NCBI GenBank assembly: GCA_025934255.1
Contig: JAICYJ010000034.1
Location: forward strand, 1 to 32,498
DNA length: 32,498 bases
Direction: 5' to 3'
DNA from: Thermoleophilia bacterium
Lineage (GTDB): Bacteria > Actinomycetota > Thermoleophilia > Gaiellales > JAICJC01
Every line of letters begins with the position of its first letter. Position 1 is the first letter of the stretch. Shown here in pieces: positions 23,042 to 32,075 of this stretch. The translations under genes and the position numbers were made by a program. Below the pieces are notes generated by a model, which did not search any database, had not been told where the DNA came from, and was given only the letters and a program-made list of their open reading frames with translations.

Positions 23042-23082
23042 GCAGCGATCCTACGCCGTTCCCTGCCGGAGCACCACGGCGC

Positions 23083-24075
23083 TTACGAGCGCAGATTCAG
23101 CGGATGGTGGCAGGCCGCCAGGTGCTGCTCGGCGTGCTTCACCAGCGGCGGCTCGGTGGTCGTGCAGATGTCGGTCGCATAGCGGCAGCGGGGGTGGAAG
23201 CGGCAGCCGCTGGGCGGCGTGATCGGGCTGGGGACGTCGCCCTGCAGGACGATCCGCTCGCGCTCGACGTCGGGGTCGGGCACCGGCACCGCCGACAGCA
23301 GCGCCTCGCTGTAGGGGTGGATCGGCCGGTCGTAGAGCTCCTCGGCCGGCGCCAGCTCCACGATCTTGCCCAGGTACATGACGGCGATGCGGTCGGACAC
23401 GTGCCGCACCACCGACAGGTCGTGTGCGATGAACAGGTAGGTCAGACCGAGGTCGTCCTGCAGGTCGCTGAGCAGGTTCACGACCTGCGCCTGGATCGAG
23501 ACGTCGAGCGCCGAGACCGGCTCGTCGGCGATGATCAGGCGCGGGCTCAGTGCCAGCGCGCGGGCCACCCCGATCCGCTGGCGCTGGCCGCCGGAGAACT
23601 CGTGCGGGTAGCGGTTGTAGTGCTCCGGGCTGAGCCCGACCAGCTCCAGCAGCTCCTGCACCCGCTTGTTGACGTCGCCGCGCGCGCCCACGCCGTGGAT
23701 CCGCAGCGGGTCGCCGATGATCGTGCCCACCCGCTTGCGCGGGTTGAGCGAGGCGTAGGGGTCCTGGAACACCATCTGGATCTCCCGCCGCAGCGGCCGC
23801 ATCTGCTTGCGGTCGAGGGTGGAGATGTCCTGCCCGTCGAACTCGATCGTGCCGTCGGTCAGGTCGTGTAGGCGGATCAGACAACGACCGAACGTGGACT
23901 TGCCGCAGCCCGACTCGCCCACCAGCCCGACCGTCTCGCCCGGCATCAGGTCGAGGTCGACGTCGTCCACCGCGTGCACGCGCGCCACCTCGCGCTGGAA
24001 CACGACGCCGCGCTTGATCGGGAAGTACTTGCGCACCCCCCGCGCGCGCATCAGCGGCGCGGCCGGGTCGCTCAC
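23083..24075 (-). CDS. Peptide-type ABC transporter ATPase, DppF/OppF-like
   Basis: A 330-residue cytosolic ATPase. Walker A is GESGCGKST (53-61), the Q-loop region [13 protein letters not shown], the signature FSGGQRQR, and Walker [13 protein letters not shown], followed by the switch His in IAHDLSV. The C-terminal oligopeptide-transporter motif [15 protein letters not shown] is intact. It forms the heterodimeric motor with the DppD-like protein encoded just upstream (ATGA overlap at 24072-24075) and drives the second permease pair. The last ABC gene of the operon. Confidence 0.94.
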   Translation of the reverse strand: MSDPAAPLMRARGVRKYFPIKRGVVFQREVARVHAVDDVDLDLMPGETVGLVGESGCGKSTFGRCLIRLHDLTDGTIEFDGQDISTLDRKQMRPLRREIQMVFQDPYASLNPRKRVGTIIGDPLRIHGVGARGDVNKRVQELLELVGLSPEHYNRYPHEFSGGQRQRIGVARALALSPRLIIADEPVSALDVSIQAQVVNLLSDLQDDLGLTYLFIAHDLSVVRHVSDRIAVMYLGKIVELAPAEELYDRPIHPYSEALLSAVPVPDPDVERERIVLQGDVPSPITPPSGCRFHPRCRYATDICTTTEPPLVKHAEQHLAACHHPLNLRS

Positions 24076-25088
24076 GACGCCTCCGGTGTCGCGGCCCGCC
24101 TAGCCTGCTTCTGATCGGCCGAGAGCAGGCACGCATCCAGGTGGCCAGGTCCCGACCGCGCCTCGAGCGCGGGACGCTCGGCCCGGCAGCGGTCGAAGGC
24201 GAACGGGCAGCGGGGCCGGAAGCTGCAGCCCGCCGGCAGCGAGATCAACGACGGCGGCTGCCCCGAGATCGCGGCCAGCCGCCGCTGGCGGGGTCGGTCC
24301 AGCCGCGAGATCGAACCCAGCAGGCCCCACGTGTACGGATGCTGCGGCCCGCGGAACAGCTCGCCCACCTCGGCGTACTCCACGATCCGGCCCGCGTACA
24401 TCACAGCCACCCTGTCTGCCACCTCGGCAACGACGCCCAGGTCGTGCGTGATCAGCACCACCGCCGAGTCGAACTCGCGCTGCAGGTTTCCGATCAGCTC
24501 CAGGATCTGGGCCTGGATGGTGACGTCGAGAGCGGTGGTCGGCTCGTCAGCGATCAGCACGTCGGGGTTGCAGGAGAGTCCCATCGCGATCATCACGCGC
24601 TGTCGCATGCCGCCCGAGAACTGGTGCGGGTAGTCGTCGATCCGGGCCTCGGGGTTGGGGATGCCGACCGCACCGAGCAGCTCGAGGGTGCGCCTGCGCG
24701 CCTGTTTCGCGGACAGGCCCTCGTGCGCGCGCAGCTGCTCATCGATCTGCCAGCCGACCCTGTAGACCGGGTTCAGCGAGGTCATGGGATCCTGGAAGAT
24801 CATCGAGATCTGCTTCCCGCGCACCTGCAGCATGTCGCCCTGTGACAGCTGCATCAGGTCGCGCCCCTGGAACAGCACCTCGCCCGAGAACACGGCGTTC
24901 TGGTCGAGGATCAACCGCATCAGCGTCATGGCGGTCACGCTCTTGCCGGAGCCGGACTCGCCCACGATGCCCAGCACCTCGCCGCGGTTGACGGTGAACG
25001 AGACCCCGTCGACAGCGTGCACGGTGCCGTCCTGGGTGCGGAACGACACGCTCAGGTCGCGCACCTCGAGCAGCGGCGCTCCGCTCAT
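24072..25088 (-). CDS. Peptide-type ABC transporter ATPase, DppD/OppD-like
   Basis: A 338-residue ATPase. Walker A GESGSGKS (43-50), [12 protein letters not shown], signature FSGGMRQR, Walker [12 protein letters not shown], switch His in ITHDLGV, and C-terminal [15 protein letters not shown]. It has the DppD-type signature (SGGM) in contrast to the DppF partner (SGGQ), as usual for this heterodimer. Both ends overlap neighbouring genes as ATGA (25085-25088 and 24072-24075), so the three genes are translationally coupled. Confidence 0.94.
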   Translation of the reverse strand: MSGAPLLEVRDLSVSFRTQDGTVHAVDGVSFTVNRGEVLGIVGESGSGKSVTAMTLMRLILDQNAVFSGEVLFQGRDLMQLSQGDMLQVRGKQISMIFQDPMTSLNPVYRVGWQIDEQLRAHEGLSAKQARRRTLELLGAVGIPNPEARIDDYPHQFSGGMRQRVMIAMGLSCNPDVLIADEPTTALDVTIQAQILELIGNLQREFDSAVVLITHDLGVVAEVADRVAVMYAGRIVEYAEVGELFRGPQHPYTWGLLGSISRLDRPRQRRLAAISGQPPSLISLPAGCSFRPRCPFAFDRCRAERPALEARSGPGHLDACLLSADQKQARRAATPEAS

Positions 25089-26056
25089 GCCGGACGCACC
25101 CGCGGGTCAAGCCAGGCGTAGCCGACGTCGACAACGGCGTTTGCGATCACGATGAAGATGGCGCCGTAGATGACGGTGGCCATGATCACCGGCAGGTCGA
25201 GGCTGATCAGCGACTGGTAGGTGAGCAGGCCCACGCCGGGCAGTGCGAACACCACCTCGACCAGCAGCGCGCCGCCGCCCACCAGCACGCCGAAGTCGAG
25301 ACCGAACAGGCTGACGAAGCTGATCATGGATGTGCGCAGGGTGTGGCGCAGCAGCACCCGCCGCTCGCTCAGCCCCTTGGCGCGGGCGGTGCGCACGTAG
25401 TCCTCGTTCTCGGTCTCCAGCAGGTCGGCCCGCAGCACCCGCGCGTAGAGGCCGATGTAGAGCACCGACAGCACCAGCCACGGGATCACCAGGTGCTTGA
25501 ACCACATCACCGGATCCTGCGTGAGCGGCGTGTAGCCGAGCGGCGGCACCCACGAGAACAGGAACGTGTCGTGGTAGCGGTCCTGGGTGATCAGGTTGGC
25601 CATCTCGCCCAGCCAGAACACCGGCATCGAGATGCCGATCAGCGCCAGCACCATCAGCATCGGATCGAAGATGGTGCCGCGCAGCACCGCCGCCGCCACA
25701 CCCATCAGGATCGACACCACCACCCAGATCACGGCCGCGCCCAGCACCAGCGACAGCGTCACCGGGGTGGCGGCCACGATCTCGGGCACCACCTTCTGGC
25801 CCTGGTTGCTGTACGAGGTGAGATCGCGGCTGATGAACAGCTTCTTCATCAGGATCAGGTACTGCACCGGCAGCGGGCGGTCGAGGCCGTACTGGTGCTT
25901 GATGGCCTTGATCGTGTCGGGGCTGGGGTTTCGGCCCGCCAGCTTTCGGGCTGGGTCGACGCCCGGCGTGTGGAAGAAGATCAGGAACACCAGCACCGTG
26001 ATCGTGAACACGACGAAGACGGTGGCGATCATGCGGCGGATGACGAAGGTCAGCAT
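25085..26056 (-). CDS. Peptide-type ABC transporter permease, DppB/OppB-like (second system)
   Basis: A 323-residue inner-membrane permease. TM1 (about 8-30) is at the very N-terminus, as is typical. The periplasmic segment has YGLDRPLPVQY, a family hallmark. The EAA loop is DYVRTARAKGLSERRVLLRHTLR, and the C-terminus ends shortly after the last helix with LDPRVR. It pairs with the DppC-like permease encoded 3 bases upstream. It is distinct in sequence from the permease at 12435, so the two systems are not a recent duplication. Confidence 0.94.
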   Translation of the reverse strand: MLTFVIRRMIATVFVVFTITVLVFLIFFHTPGVDPARKLAGRNPSPDTIKAIKHQYGLDRPLPVQYLILMKKLFISRDLTSYSNQGQKVVPEIVAATPVTLSLVLGAAVIWVVVSILMGVAAAVLRGTIFDPMLMVLALIGISMPVFWLGEMANLITQDRYHDTFLFSWVPPLGYTPLTQDPVMWFKHLVIPWLVLSVLYIGLYARVLRADLLETENEDYVRTARAKGLSERRVLLRHTLRTSMISFVSLFGLDFGVLVGGGALLVEVVFALPGVGLLTYQSLISLDLPVIMATVIYGAIFIVIANAVVDVGYAWLDPRVRPA

Positions 26057-26059
26057 CCG

Positions 26060-27112
26060 TCAGTCCTTGACCCGCAGCTTGGCACGCGGGTCGAGCGCGT
26101 CGCGCACGCCGTCGCCGAACACGTTCAGCGAAAGCACCGTCAGCACGATCATGATGCCGGGTGCGATCGCCACCCACGGCCGGGTGTAGAGCAGCTGCTG
26201 GCCGTCGTTGATGATCGTGCCCCAGCTGGCGTTCGGCGGCTGCACGCCGATCGAGAGGTAGGAGAGCGCCGACTCGGTGAGGATGGTGGTGGCGATCATC
26301 AGCGGCAGCAGCACGATCAGCACCGTGATCACGTTGGGCAGGATCTCGTTGAAGATCAGCCGCCGGTTGGACGCGCCCTGGGCGATGGCGGCCTCGATGA
26401 ACTCCTTCTCGCGCACCGACAAAACGGCGCCGCGCACCGGCCGCGCGACGTAGGGCACGTAGATGACGGCGATGATCAGGGTCGGCAGCCAGAGGCTGGA
26501 GGCGCTGATCGAGAACGGCCCGATCGTGAGCCCCTGGGTGAGCAGCACGGTCGCGATCGAGATCGCCAGCAGGTACACCGGAAACGCCCAGACCACGTCC
26601 AGCCCGCGCGAGATGATGCTGTCGGTGACCCCGCCGTAGAAGCCGGCCACCATGCCCACGATCACCGCCAGCAGGCTGCAGATCACCGCCGACCCGATCC
26701 CGATCGTGAGCGACGTGCGGCCGCCGTAGAGCACGCGCGCGGCCACGTCGCGGCCCTGGCTGTCGGCGCCCAGGAAGTAGTTGCGCTGCCAGGTGGGGCC
26801 AATCGGCGTCTCGCCCAGCTTGAGCACGCCGCCACCCTGCTGCAGCACGTCCACCCGCTTGCCGTTGATCACCGTGGTGGCGGTCAGCTGGCTGGTGAAC
26901 GGGTCGGTGTGGGCGATGTGATCCGCGTAGAACGGCCCCATGAACGACACCACCACGATCCCCAGGAACACCGCCAGCGCCGCCATCGCCATCCGGTTTC
27001 GCACCAGCTTGTGAGCGGCCAGCGCCCACGGGCTGCGCCCGGCCACCCAGCCCTCGGGCGGCGCGTCCGCGAGCGGGTCGATCGGGTGCTCGAGCCCTCC
27101 GACGGTCGACAT
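26060..27112 (-). CDS. Peptide-type ABC transporter permease, DppC/OppC-like (second system)
   Basis: A 350-residue permease, longer than its counterpart at 13445 (282). An N-terminal tail of about 30 residues precedes TM1, and an extra periplasmic segment of about 50 residues (with INGKRVDVLQQGGG) sits before the diagnostic FLGADSQGRDVAARVLYGGR. About five more helices follow, with the EAA loop AAIAQGASNRRLIFNEILPN. It ends LDPRAKLRVKD. No Shine-Dalgarno sequence is visible before ATG 27112 (the 10-base gap after the lipoprotein stop is pyrimidine-rich), so translation may rely on coupling. Confidence 0.93.
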   Translation of the reverse strand: MSTVGGLEHPIDPLADAPPEGWVAGRSPWALAAHKLVRNRMAMAALAVFLGIVVVSFMGPFYADHIAHTDPFTSQLTATTVINGKRVDVLQQGGGVLKLGETPIGPTWQRNYFLGADSQGRDVAARVLYGGRTSLTIGIGSAVICSLLAVIVGMVAGFYGGVTDSIISRGLDVVWAFPVYLLAISIATVLLTQGLTIGPFSISASSLWLPTLIIAVIYVPYVARPVRGAVLSVREKEFIEAAIAQGASNRRLIFNEILPNVITVLIVLLPLMIATTILTESALSYLSIGVQPPNASWGTIINDGQQLLYTRPWVAIAPGIMIVLTVLSLNVFGDGVRDALDPRAKLRVKD

Positions 27113-27122
27113 CGGAGGAGGG

Positions 27123-28841
27123 CTACTTCACCCAGGCTTGGTCGATCAGGATGCCACCCACCAGCACGTTGGGGTCGAAGATGTAGTTACCGACGCGCGA
27201 CGACACGAAGTCGATGTGCTTGGGAAGGAACAGCGACACCCATGGCGCCTGGTCGGTGGTGGCCTTGTCGACCTGGCTCCACATCTGATTGGCCGCAGCC
27301 TGGTCGGTGACGCTGGTCTGGATCGCCTTCTCGGTCATCTTCTGGATGGTCGGGTCGCAGAACTCCGACAGGTTGGCGCTGGCGGAGCTGTTGGGGTGGA
27401 AACCGTTGCAGCCCACCACGACGTCGAACCAATCGGCGCCGGACGGGTAGTCCGGGTACCAGTAGCTGAAGCTGATCTGGGCCTTGTTGCTGGAGTCCTG
27501 CACGTACGGATACTCCACCGCGGCGCTCAGCACCTTGATCGACGAGTCGTAGCCGAGCTGCTTGAGCAGCGACACGAAGTACAGGCAGACAGCCTTGCTG
27601 GCCTCGTCCGGCGTGCAGATCACGGCCACCTTCTGGCCCTTGGTGCCGGACTCGGCGACCAGCTGCTGAGCCTTGGCCATGTCGGGGCCGTGCCACTTGC
27701 CGTCGCCGGGGTTCGTGGTGTAGGGGCAGTAGGCCGCGTAGCCGGGGAAGTCGGGCGGCAGGATCTGGCAGGTGGGCGTCGCCACCTGGGGGCCGCCCCA
27801 GGCCTTGATGATCGCAGCCCGGTCGGTCGCGTAGTTGACGGCCTGGCGCACCTTGACGTTGTCGAACGGCGCCACCCGGGTGTTCAGCGCCATGTGGTAG
27901 ACCTGCGGCACCGGGTTCAGGTGCACCTGGTTCGTGTACTGGGTGGCGATCTCGTTCAGCCGGTCGGAGGGCGGCTGGTCGTACATCCAGTCGGCCTGGC
28001 CATGCTCGACCATCGTCACCTCGGCCTCGCTGGTCAGCGACAGCCTGATGTCGATCTTGTCCGGGTAGCCCTGCGGCTGGGCGTCCTTCGACCACTCGTG
28101 GAACTTGGGATTACGCACCAGCAGGATCTCCTGGTTGGGCGTGTAGTGATCGATCATGTAGGGCCCCGTCGCGGGCAGCGGGTTGGAGGGCCCAACCTCC
28201 TTGTCGGGCGTGTTCGAAGGCACCGCGTAGCCGAACGGCAGCGCCAGCTTCTGCAGGAAGTCGGGATCGGGTGAGGTCAGGTGGAAGGTGACGGTGCCGG
28301 TCGCATCGTCGACCACGATCCCCTTGGACAGGTCGCAGGTCTTGGGCGTCTTGGCGCAGGCGTCGCCGCCGACGATGCCCTGGTAGAACGAGCCGACCGG
28401 TCCGGGCACCGTGAACTCCCGCTCGATCGCGCGGAGGAAGTCGCTGGCCTTGACGGGGGTGCCGTTCGAGTACGCGATGCCGGGCCGCAGGTGGAAGACG
28501 TAGGTCTTGCCGCCATCGGTCGCCTGCGGGATCTGCTGGGCGAGGTCGGGGACGAGCGTGTTGCCGTCGGAGCCGCCCACCTTCTTCCAGGTCACCAGCC
28601 CGTCGTAGATCATGTTCAGCAGCGTCCAGTTCTGGTCGTAGTCGACCGCCGGATCGATCGAGCTGCCGATGCCGTTCCAGGCAAGCACCATCGTTCCGCC
28701 CCGGTGACCGGTCGCCGACCCGCCGGATCCGCTCGAACCGCCGGATGACGACGAGGAGCTCCCGCCGCAGCCGGCCAGCACGCCCACCAGCAGCACCAGA
28801 CAGGCACTGGCCATGAGTCCGCGACGTCGAGCGTGCTGCAT
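27123..28841 (-). CDS. ABC transporter substrate-binding lipoprotein, family 5 (second system)
   Basis: A 572-residue solute-binding lipoprotein. The signal peptide is MQHARRRG followed by a hydrophobic core and lipobox VLAGC, with Cys25 as lipid-anchored residue; a Ser/Gly linker of about 20 residues follows. The mature domain begins GGTMVLAW and includes ATGPYMIDHYTP and VKVRQAVNYATDR, both typical of family 5. ATG 28841 follows a strong GGGAGG, and a good promoter lies upstream. As first gene of the minus-strand operon it likely defines specificity. It shares only family-level similarity with the lipoprotein at 10799. The divergent M28 peptidase could suggest peptide uptake. Confidence 0.94.
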   Translation of the reverse strand: MQHARRRGLMASACLVLLVGVLAGCGGSSSSSSGGSSGSGGSATGHRGGTMVLAWNGIGSSIDPAVDYDQNWTLLNMIYDGLVTWKKVGGSDGNTLVPDLAQQIPQATDGGKTYVFHLRPGIAYSNGTPVKASDFLRAIEREFTVPGPVGSFYQGIVGGDACAKTPKTCDLSKGIVVDDATGTVTFHLTSPDPDFLQKLALPFGYAVPSNTPDKEVGPSNPLPATGPYMIDHYTPNQEILLVRNPKFHEWSKDAQPQGYPDKIDIRLSLTSEAEVTMVEHGQADWMYDQPPSDRLNEIATQYTNQVHLNPVPQVYHMALNTRVAPFDNVKVRQAVNYATDRAAIIKAWGGPQVATPTCQILPPDFPGYAAYCPYTTNPGDGKWHGPDMAKAQQLVAESGTKGQKVAVICTPDEASKAVCLYFVSLLKQLGYDSSIKVLSAAVEYPYVQDSSNKAQISFSYWYPDYPSGADWFDVVVGCNGFHPNSSASANLSEFCDPTIQKMTEKAIQTSVTDQAAANQMWSQVDKATTDQAPWVSLFLPKHIDFVSSRVGNYIFDPNVLVGGILIDQAWVK

Positions 28842-28890
28842 TGAAGCCTCCCAGTGGAAAAATTGGCCGGCGAGCGGGGTGCGCCGCACG

Positions 28891-28919
28891 ATGATAGGGA
28901 TTGGTCGCTGCGGAGTCCA
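28891..28919 (-). promoter_or_regulatory. Sigma-70-type promoter of the second ABC operon
   Basis: Read on the minus strand: TGGACT (28919-28914, four of six matches to TTGACA), a 17-base spacer, and TATCAT (28896-28891, five of six matches to TATAAT). Transcription would start near 28884, giving a leader of about 43 bases with the GGGAGG before the lipoprotein ATG. Confidence 0.5.
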
Positions 28920-28925
28920 GGTTTG

Positions 28926-28953
28926 TTGCCGGCTGCGCGCAGATCTGTAGGAT
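28926..28953 (+). promoter_or_regulatory. Promoter of the M28 peptidase gene, near-leaderless
   Basis: TTGCCG (28926-28931), a 16-base spacer and TAGGAT (28948-28953). The predicted start is within a few bases of the GTG at 28963, which has no Shine-Dalgarno sequence, so the transcript may be leaderless. It is divergent from the ABC-operon promoter, the -35 elements being about 7 bases apart. Confidence 0.4.
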
Positions 28954-28962
28954 CGGCCACCC

Positions 28963-30819
28963 GTGCCACCGACCTCCGAACAGATCTCCACCGCGTTGTC
29001 GCTTCCCTTCGACGGTGCGCAGATGCGCCGGATCGTCGGCGACCTGGCCGCGCTGGGCTCTGCGCCCAGCGGCTTCCGGGTGACCGGCACGCCGGAGGAT
29101 CGAGCCGCCGCCCGGCTGGCGGCGGCCGAGATGCGGGCGATCGGCCTGCAGGACGTGAGCGTCGAGACGGTGCCGGTCTATGGCTGGCGGATGCGCGGCG
29201 CGTCGCTCGACGCCGGCGGACGCAGCTTCGAGTGTGCATCGATGGGCGGCGTGCCGGGGACGCCGCCGCGCGGCATCACGGCGCCGCTGGTGTGGGCCGG
29301 CGACGCGTCGAGGCGCCGGCTCGACCGGATCGACGTGGGTGGCAGGATCGCGGTGGTGGAGTGGCGCAGCGGCTCGATCTGGCCGTCCGACGTGGGCCTG
29401 GAGCTGGCCGCCCGCGGCGCGGTCGGCGTGGTCGTGCACTGCCCGCAGGGCGGCCCGTACTACCAGAGCCCGCGTGCGCTGGGCGCGTTCAACTCGCGGT
29501 GGTACGCGGGCGCGCCGCCGATGGTGACGATCCGCAAGGAGGATGCCGCACGCGTGCGCACGCTGATGGACGGCGGCCCGATCGAGGCGAAGCTGACGCT
29601 GCGCGTGGACGCGGGCCCGTCCCGGGGCGCGAACGCGGTCGGGTACCTGCTGGGACGGCGGCGGGGCGCGCCGATCGTGGTTGGCGCCCACCATGACGGC
29701 TGGTTCCGGGCCGCGTTCGACAACGCCAGCGGCGTGGCCGTGATGCTGGGCATGGCCCGCGCGATGGTGGAGGCCGGCGTGCGGCCCGAGCGCTCGATCT
29801 GCTTCACGTCGCGTACCGCCGAGGAGTTCGGCCAGGCCGATAGCGAGTACGACTGGTGCACGGGCGCGCATGGGCAGATCGCGCACTCGCACCCGGAGTG
29901 GGGCGCGCGCAGCCCGTTCCACCTGTGCGTCGAGGCATCCGGCCACACCGGGCTGCCGCTGCTGGTGGAGGCGCCGCCGGAGCTGACCGGGTGGGCGCGG
30001 GGCTGCCTGCGGGCGGCCGACCGGGAAGGCCTGCTGACCAGCGGCTGGAAGATGTACCCGCCCGGCTGCGGCACCGAGCTCTGGCCGCTGCTGGTCGCGG
30101 GCGTGCCCGGCGTCAGCGTGCTGACCTGGGGCAAGAGCTTCTCGCGCAGCGCCTACCACTCGCCGCTGGACACGATCAAGCTGGTCGATTTCGGCCACCT
30201 GGAGCGGCTGGGCAGGGCCTACTCGCTGATGGTGCTGGACGCCGACCGCCGCGGCGACGACCTTTGCGATCACCGGGCGCGGGCTCGCCATCTGGAACAG
30301 GCGCTGGCCCGGTCGCCGGTGCCGCTGCCGGGGTTGCGCGCAGCGGCTCGCCGGCACGCGGCGGCCAGGGGCCGGCGCGCCTTCACGCCGGTCGGGCGCG
30401 GGTTGCTCGCGCTCGATGCCAATGCCTCGTCGGCCTATCCGTTCCAGCAGGCGGCGCGCGATCTGACGGCGCTGAAGGCGGCGCACGCAGCTCTGGCCAA
30501 AGGCGACAACCGAGCGGCGGCCCGGCACGCGGCGCGGGTCGGCGACAACGCGCTGTGCGGGGCGCTGTCCCACGACACCATGCGCCGCCGGCTGGCGCGG
30601 GTCGAGCGCGACCGCGCAGGCGACGGGTGGGGCGGCCGCAGCCACCTGACCGAGAGCCCTAACCTGTGGCTGGAGCTGGCGTCGCTGCGCGGTGAGCCGG
30701 GCGCACCGCCGGCCGACTGGGTGAAGCGGTCGCTGCGCGGCCACGCGGAGGACGTGAAGGCAACGCTCGAGCGCGCGGCCGCGCGGATGGAGGCGGCGCT
30801 GGCGCGGGCCGGCGGCTGA
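28963..30819 (+). CDS. M28-family metallopeptidase with long C-terminal extension
   Basis: A 618-residue protein. Residues about 20-225 include a substrate-side N-terminal region with an inserted PA-like domain (about 90-210); the zinc catalytic core follows at about 235-430. Metal and catalytic residues: His243 and Asp245 (GAHHDGW), Asp253 (FDNASG), Glu287/Glu288 (RTAEEFG), and a late His in SAYHSPLDT. M28 enzymes are aminopeptidases or related amide hydrolases. No signal peptide is seen, so it should act in the cytosol, possibly on products imported by the divergent ABC system. Residues about 440-618 form an Arg/Ala-rich helical extension that I do not recognise. GTG 28963 is chosen by frame and promoter position. 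Confidence 0.87.
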   Translation: MPPTSEQISTALSLPFDGAQMRRIVGDLAALGSAPSGFRVTGTPEDRAAARLAAAEMRAIGLQDVSVETVPVYGWRMRGASLDAGGRSFECASMGGVPGTPPRGITAPLVWAGDASRRRLDRIDVGGRIAVVEWRSGSIWPSDVGLELAARGAVGVVVHCPQGGPYYQSPRALGAFNSRWYAGAPPMVTIRKEDAARVRTLMDGGPIEAKLTLRVDAGPSRGANAVGYLLGRRRGAPIVVGAHHDGWFRAAFDNASGVAVMLGMARAMVEAGVRPERSICFTSRTAEEFGQADSEYDWCTGAHGQIAHSHPEWGARSPFHLCVEASGHTGLPLLVEAPPELTGWARGCLRAADREGLLTSGWKMYPPGCGTELWPLLVAGVPGVSVLTWGKSFSRSAYHSPLDTIKLVDFGHLERLGRAYSLMVLDADRRGDDLCDHRARARHLEQALARSPVPLPGLRAAARRHAAARGRRAFTPVGRGLLALDANASSAYPFQQAARDLTALKAAHAALAKGDNRAAARHAARVGDNALCGALSHDTMRRRLARVERDRAGDGWGGRSHLTESPNLWLELASLRGEPGAPPADWVKRSLRGHAEDVKATLERAAARMEAALARAGG

Positions 30820-30862
30820 AGCCAGGCTGCCTCAAGGCGCACTTCAGGGCTACGCTGTCTGT

Positions 30863-31186
30863 ATGTCGCAGCCCGGCGAACCGCAGGATCCACCGCAGTC
30901 GGCGTCGACGAGCGTCGACGAGGCCGCGCCCGACGCGCCCGATCCGCCCCAGGCGGGTGACCTCGATGCACCGGCCGTTCCGTTCATCGGCCGACGTGGG
31001 CACCGGCGGCGTGGTGTCGAGTCGATCTTCATCCGGTTCGTTGCGACCGGCGGCGTGATCGGGATCGGTGTCGCCGCGGCTGCGATCATGGGCACACAGG
31101 ACGTCGCCGCCTGGATCATCGGGCTGGTGGTGTCGGTGCTGAGCGTGGTACTGGCCGCGATACTGTGGTCGTCGCGCACGCTCTGA
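30863..31186 (+). CDS. Small membrane protein with two transmembrane helices, 107 aa
   Basis: Unknown function. Residues 1-40 are Pro/Asp/Ala-rich and acidic, probably a disordered cytosolic tail; a basic patch GRRGHRRRG (43-51) is followed by two hydrophobic helices (about 57-77 and 82-103) and a short basic end. The ATG lies 7 bases after TACGCT (30851-30856), a possible -10, with no Shine-Dalgarno sequence. It stands alone, convergent with the MarR gene (11 bases between the stops). Confidence 0.7.
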   Translation: MSQPGEPQDPPQSASTSVDEAAPDAPDPPQAGDLDAPAVPFIGRRGHRRRGVESIFIRFVATGGVIGIGVAAAAIMGTQDVAAWIIGLVVSVLSVVLAAILWSSRTL

Positions 31187-31196
31187 GCACATTACG

Positions 31197-31727
31197 CTAG
31201 TCGCAGTCCGGCTCTCCCCGCTCGCGTCGCTCGAACTCGAGCATCATCAGCCGCAGCAGCGCGTTCAGCTGCACCTTCTCCCGCTCGTTCAGCGCGGCGG
31301 TGACCAGCGCCTCCTTCTTGGCCTGGGCGCCGACGGCCCTCCGGTACGTCTTGCGGCCGTGATCGGTCAGCTCCACCACCACGCTGCGGCGATCGTCGGG
31401 GTCGGGCAGCCGCTGCACCAGCCCGGCCTGCTCCAGCCGGTCGAGCCGGTTGGTCATCGCGCCGCTGGAGAGCTCCATCCGCGCCGCCAGCCGCCCGGGC
31501 GTGCTCCGGAAGGGCTCGCCGCCCTGAGCCAGGATCGAGAGCACCTTGTTCTCGGCCGTGTCCAGCCCGAACTCCGCCAGCGTCTCGTCCATCGTGCGCT
31601 GCAGTCGCCGGGCCAGCCCGGAGATGCGGTCGACGATGCCCTCGACCTCCAGGTCGAGGTCCGGCAGCACCAGGTGGATGCTCTCCAGAAACGCGTCGAC
31701 GTGGTCGCGATCCTCAGTTCTTGCCAT
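31197..31727 (-). CDS. MarR-family transcriptional regulator
   Basis: A 176-residue winged-helix regulator. It has an N-terminal dimerisation helix region (about 10-50), the recognition helix segment STPGRLAARMELSSGAMTNRLDRLEQAGLV (about 75-104) and the wing DPDDRRSVVVELTDHG with the conserved DRRS motif, then a C-terminal dimerisation helix. MarR proteins usually repress a divergent gene and their own, and release on binding a small aromatic or on thiol oxidation; there is only a C-terminal Cys (PDCD), so oxidation sensing is less obvious. ATG 31727 faces a divergent promoter region with two matching TYGAC-KTCAA palindromes. Confidence 0.9.
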   Translation of the reverse strand: MARTEDRDHVDAFLESIHLVLPDLDLEVEGIVDRISGLARRLQRTMDETLAEFGLDTAENKVLSILAQGGEPFRSTPGRLAARMELSSGAMTNRLDRLEQAGLVQRLPDPDDRRSVVVELTDHGRKTYRRAVGAQAKKEALVTAALNEREKVQLNALLRLMMLEFERRERGEPDCD

Positions 31728-31754
31728 GTTTCACCATTCTCGCAGAAAAGTAGT

Positions 31755-31783
31755 TTGACGTCAAGGTATCTCAGGGCTAGAAT
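31755..31783 (+). promoter_or_regulatory. Near-consensus sigma-70 promoter divergent from the MarR gene
   Basis: TTGACG (31755-31760), a 17-base spacer and TAGAAT (31778-31783): each hexamer matches the consensus at five of six positions, the best such pair noticed in the window. The start would be near 31790, giving a leader of about 34 bases with GAGAGGAG before the ATG at 31824. Confidence 0.65.
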
Positions 31784-31796
31784 CTCGACTTCAAGA
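31755..31796. promoter_or_regulatory. Paired MarR operator candidates
   Basis: Two related palindromes: TTGACGTCAA (31755-31764, perfect) and TCTCGACTTCAAGA (31783-31796, imperfect), which align as TYGACKTCAAGRTA. Their centres (31759.5 and 31789.5) are 30 bases apart, about three helical turns, so two dimers would bind the same face. The first covers the -35 and the second the -10/start of the divergent promoter, the geometry expected for repression by the adjacent MarR protein. Confidence 0.6.
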
Positions 31797-31823
31797 TACT
31801 TAAGGTGAAGAGAGGAGTGGGAC

Positions 31824-32075
31824 ATGCATCCGATGGACAGCCAGGGACGACGGCAGCTGGCGGGCGAGCGAATCGAGCGGTTGCGCGGAGACGCTGGAGC
31901 GCGGGGCGGGGATCTACGGCTGGCCCGGCGGGTGGTCGCCGGACTCGTCCCGGCCTTCCACGCTGTCCTTGAAGCCCCGAATGCCCTGGCCCAGCGAACG
32001 CCCCAGCTCGGGCAGCCGCGAGGGGCCGAGCACGATCAGCGCAATCAGGAACACGATCACAAGCTTCTCGGGTGA
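31824..32075 (+). CDS. Putative small ORF under the MarR-controlled promoter, antisense to tatA
   Basis: An ATG with a strong ribosome-binding site (GAGAGGAG, 31809-31816) follows the best promoter in the window. The first 27 or so residues (MHPMDSQGRRQLAGERIERLRG...) look like the polar, Arg-rich start of small actinobacterial proteins. From about codon 31 the frame runs antisense through tatA and its composition looks accidental, up to the stop at 32075. Either a short protein was truncated and reads into a foreign frame, or the peptide start is real and the rest is tolerated, or the transcript itself matters. Function unknown. Confidence 0.4.
   Translation: MHPMDSQGRRQLAGERIERLRGDAGARGGDLRLARRVVAGLVPAFHAVLEAPNALAQRTPQLGQPRGAEHDQRNQEHDHKLLG

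Noticed and set aside
10799..28841. The two peptide-type ABC operons as a recent duplication
   Set aside because: Gene order, ATPase fusion state and permease lengths differ, and the proteins share only family motifs.
31755..31770. GGTAT at 31765 as a fourth FadR-type operator
   Set aside because: Only one half-site is present and it is part of the MarR-type repeat region; no CATACC partner at the right spacing.
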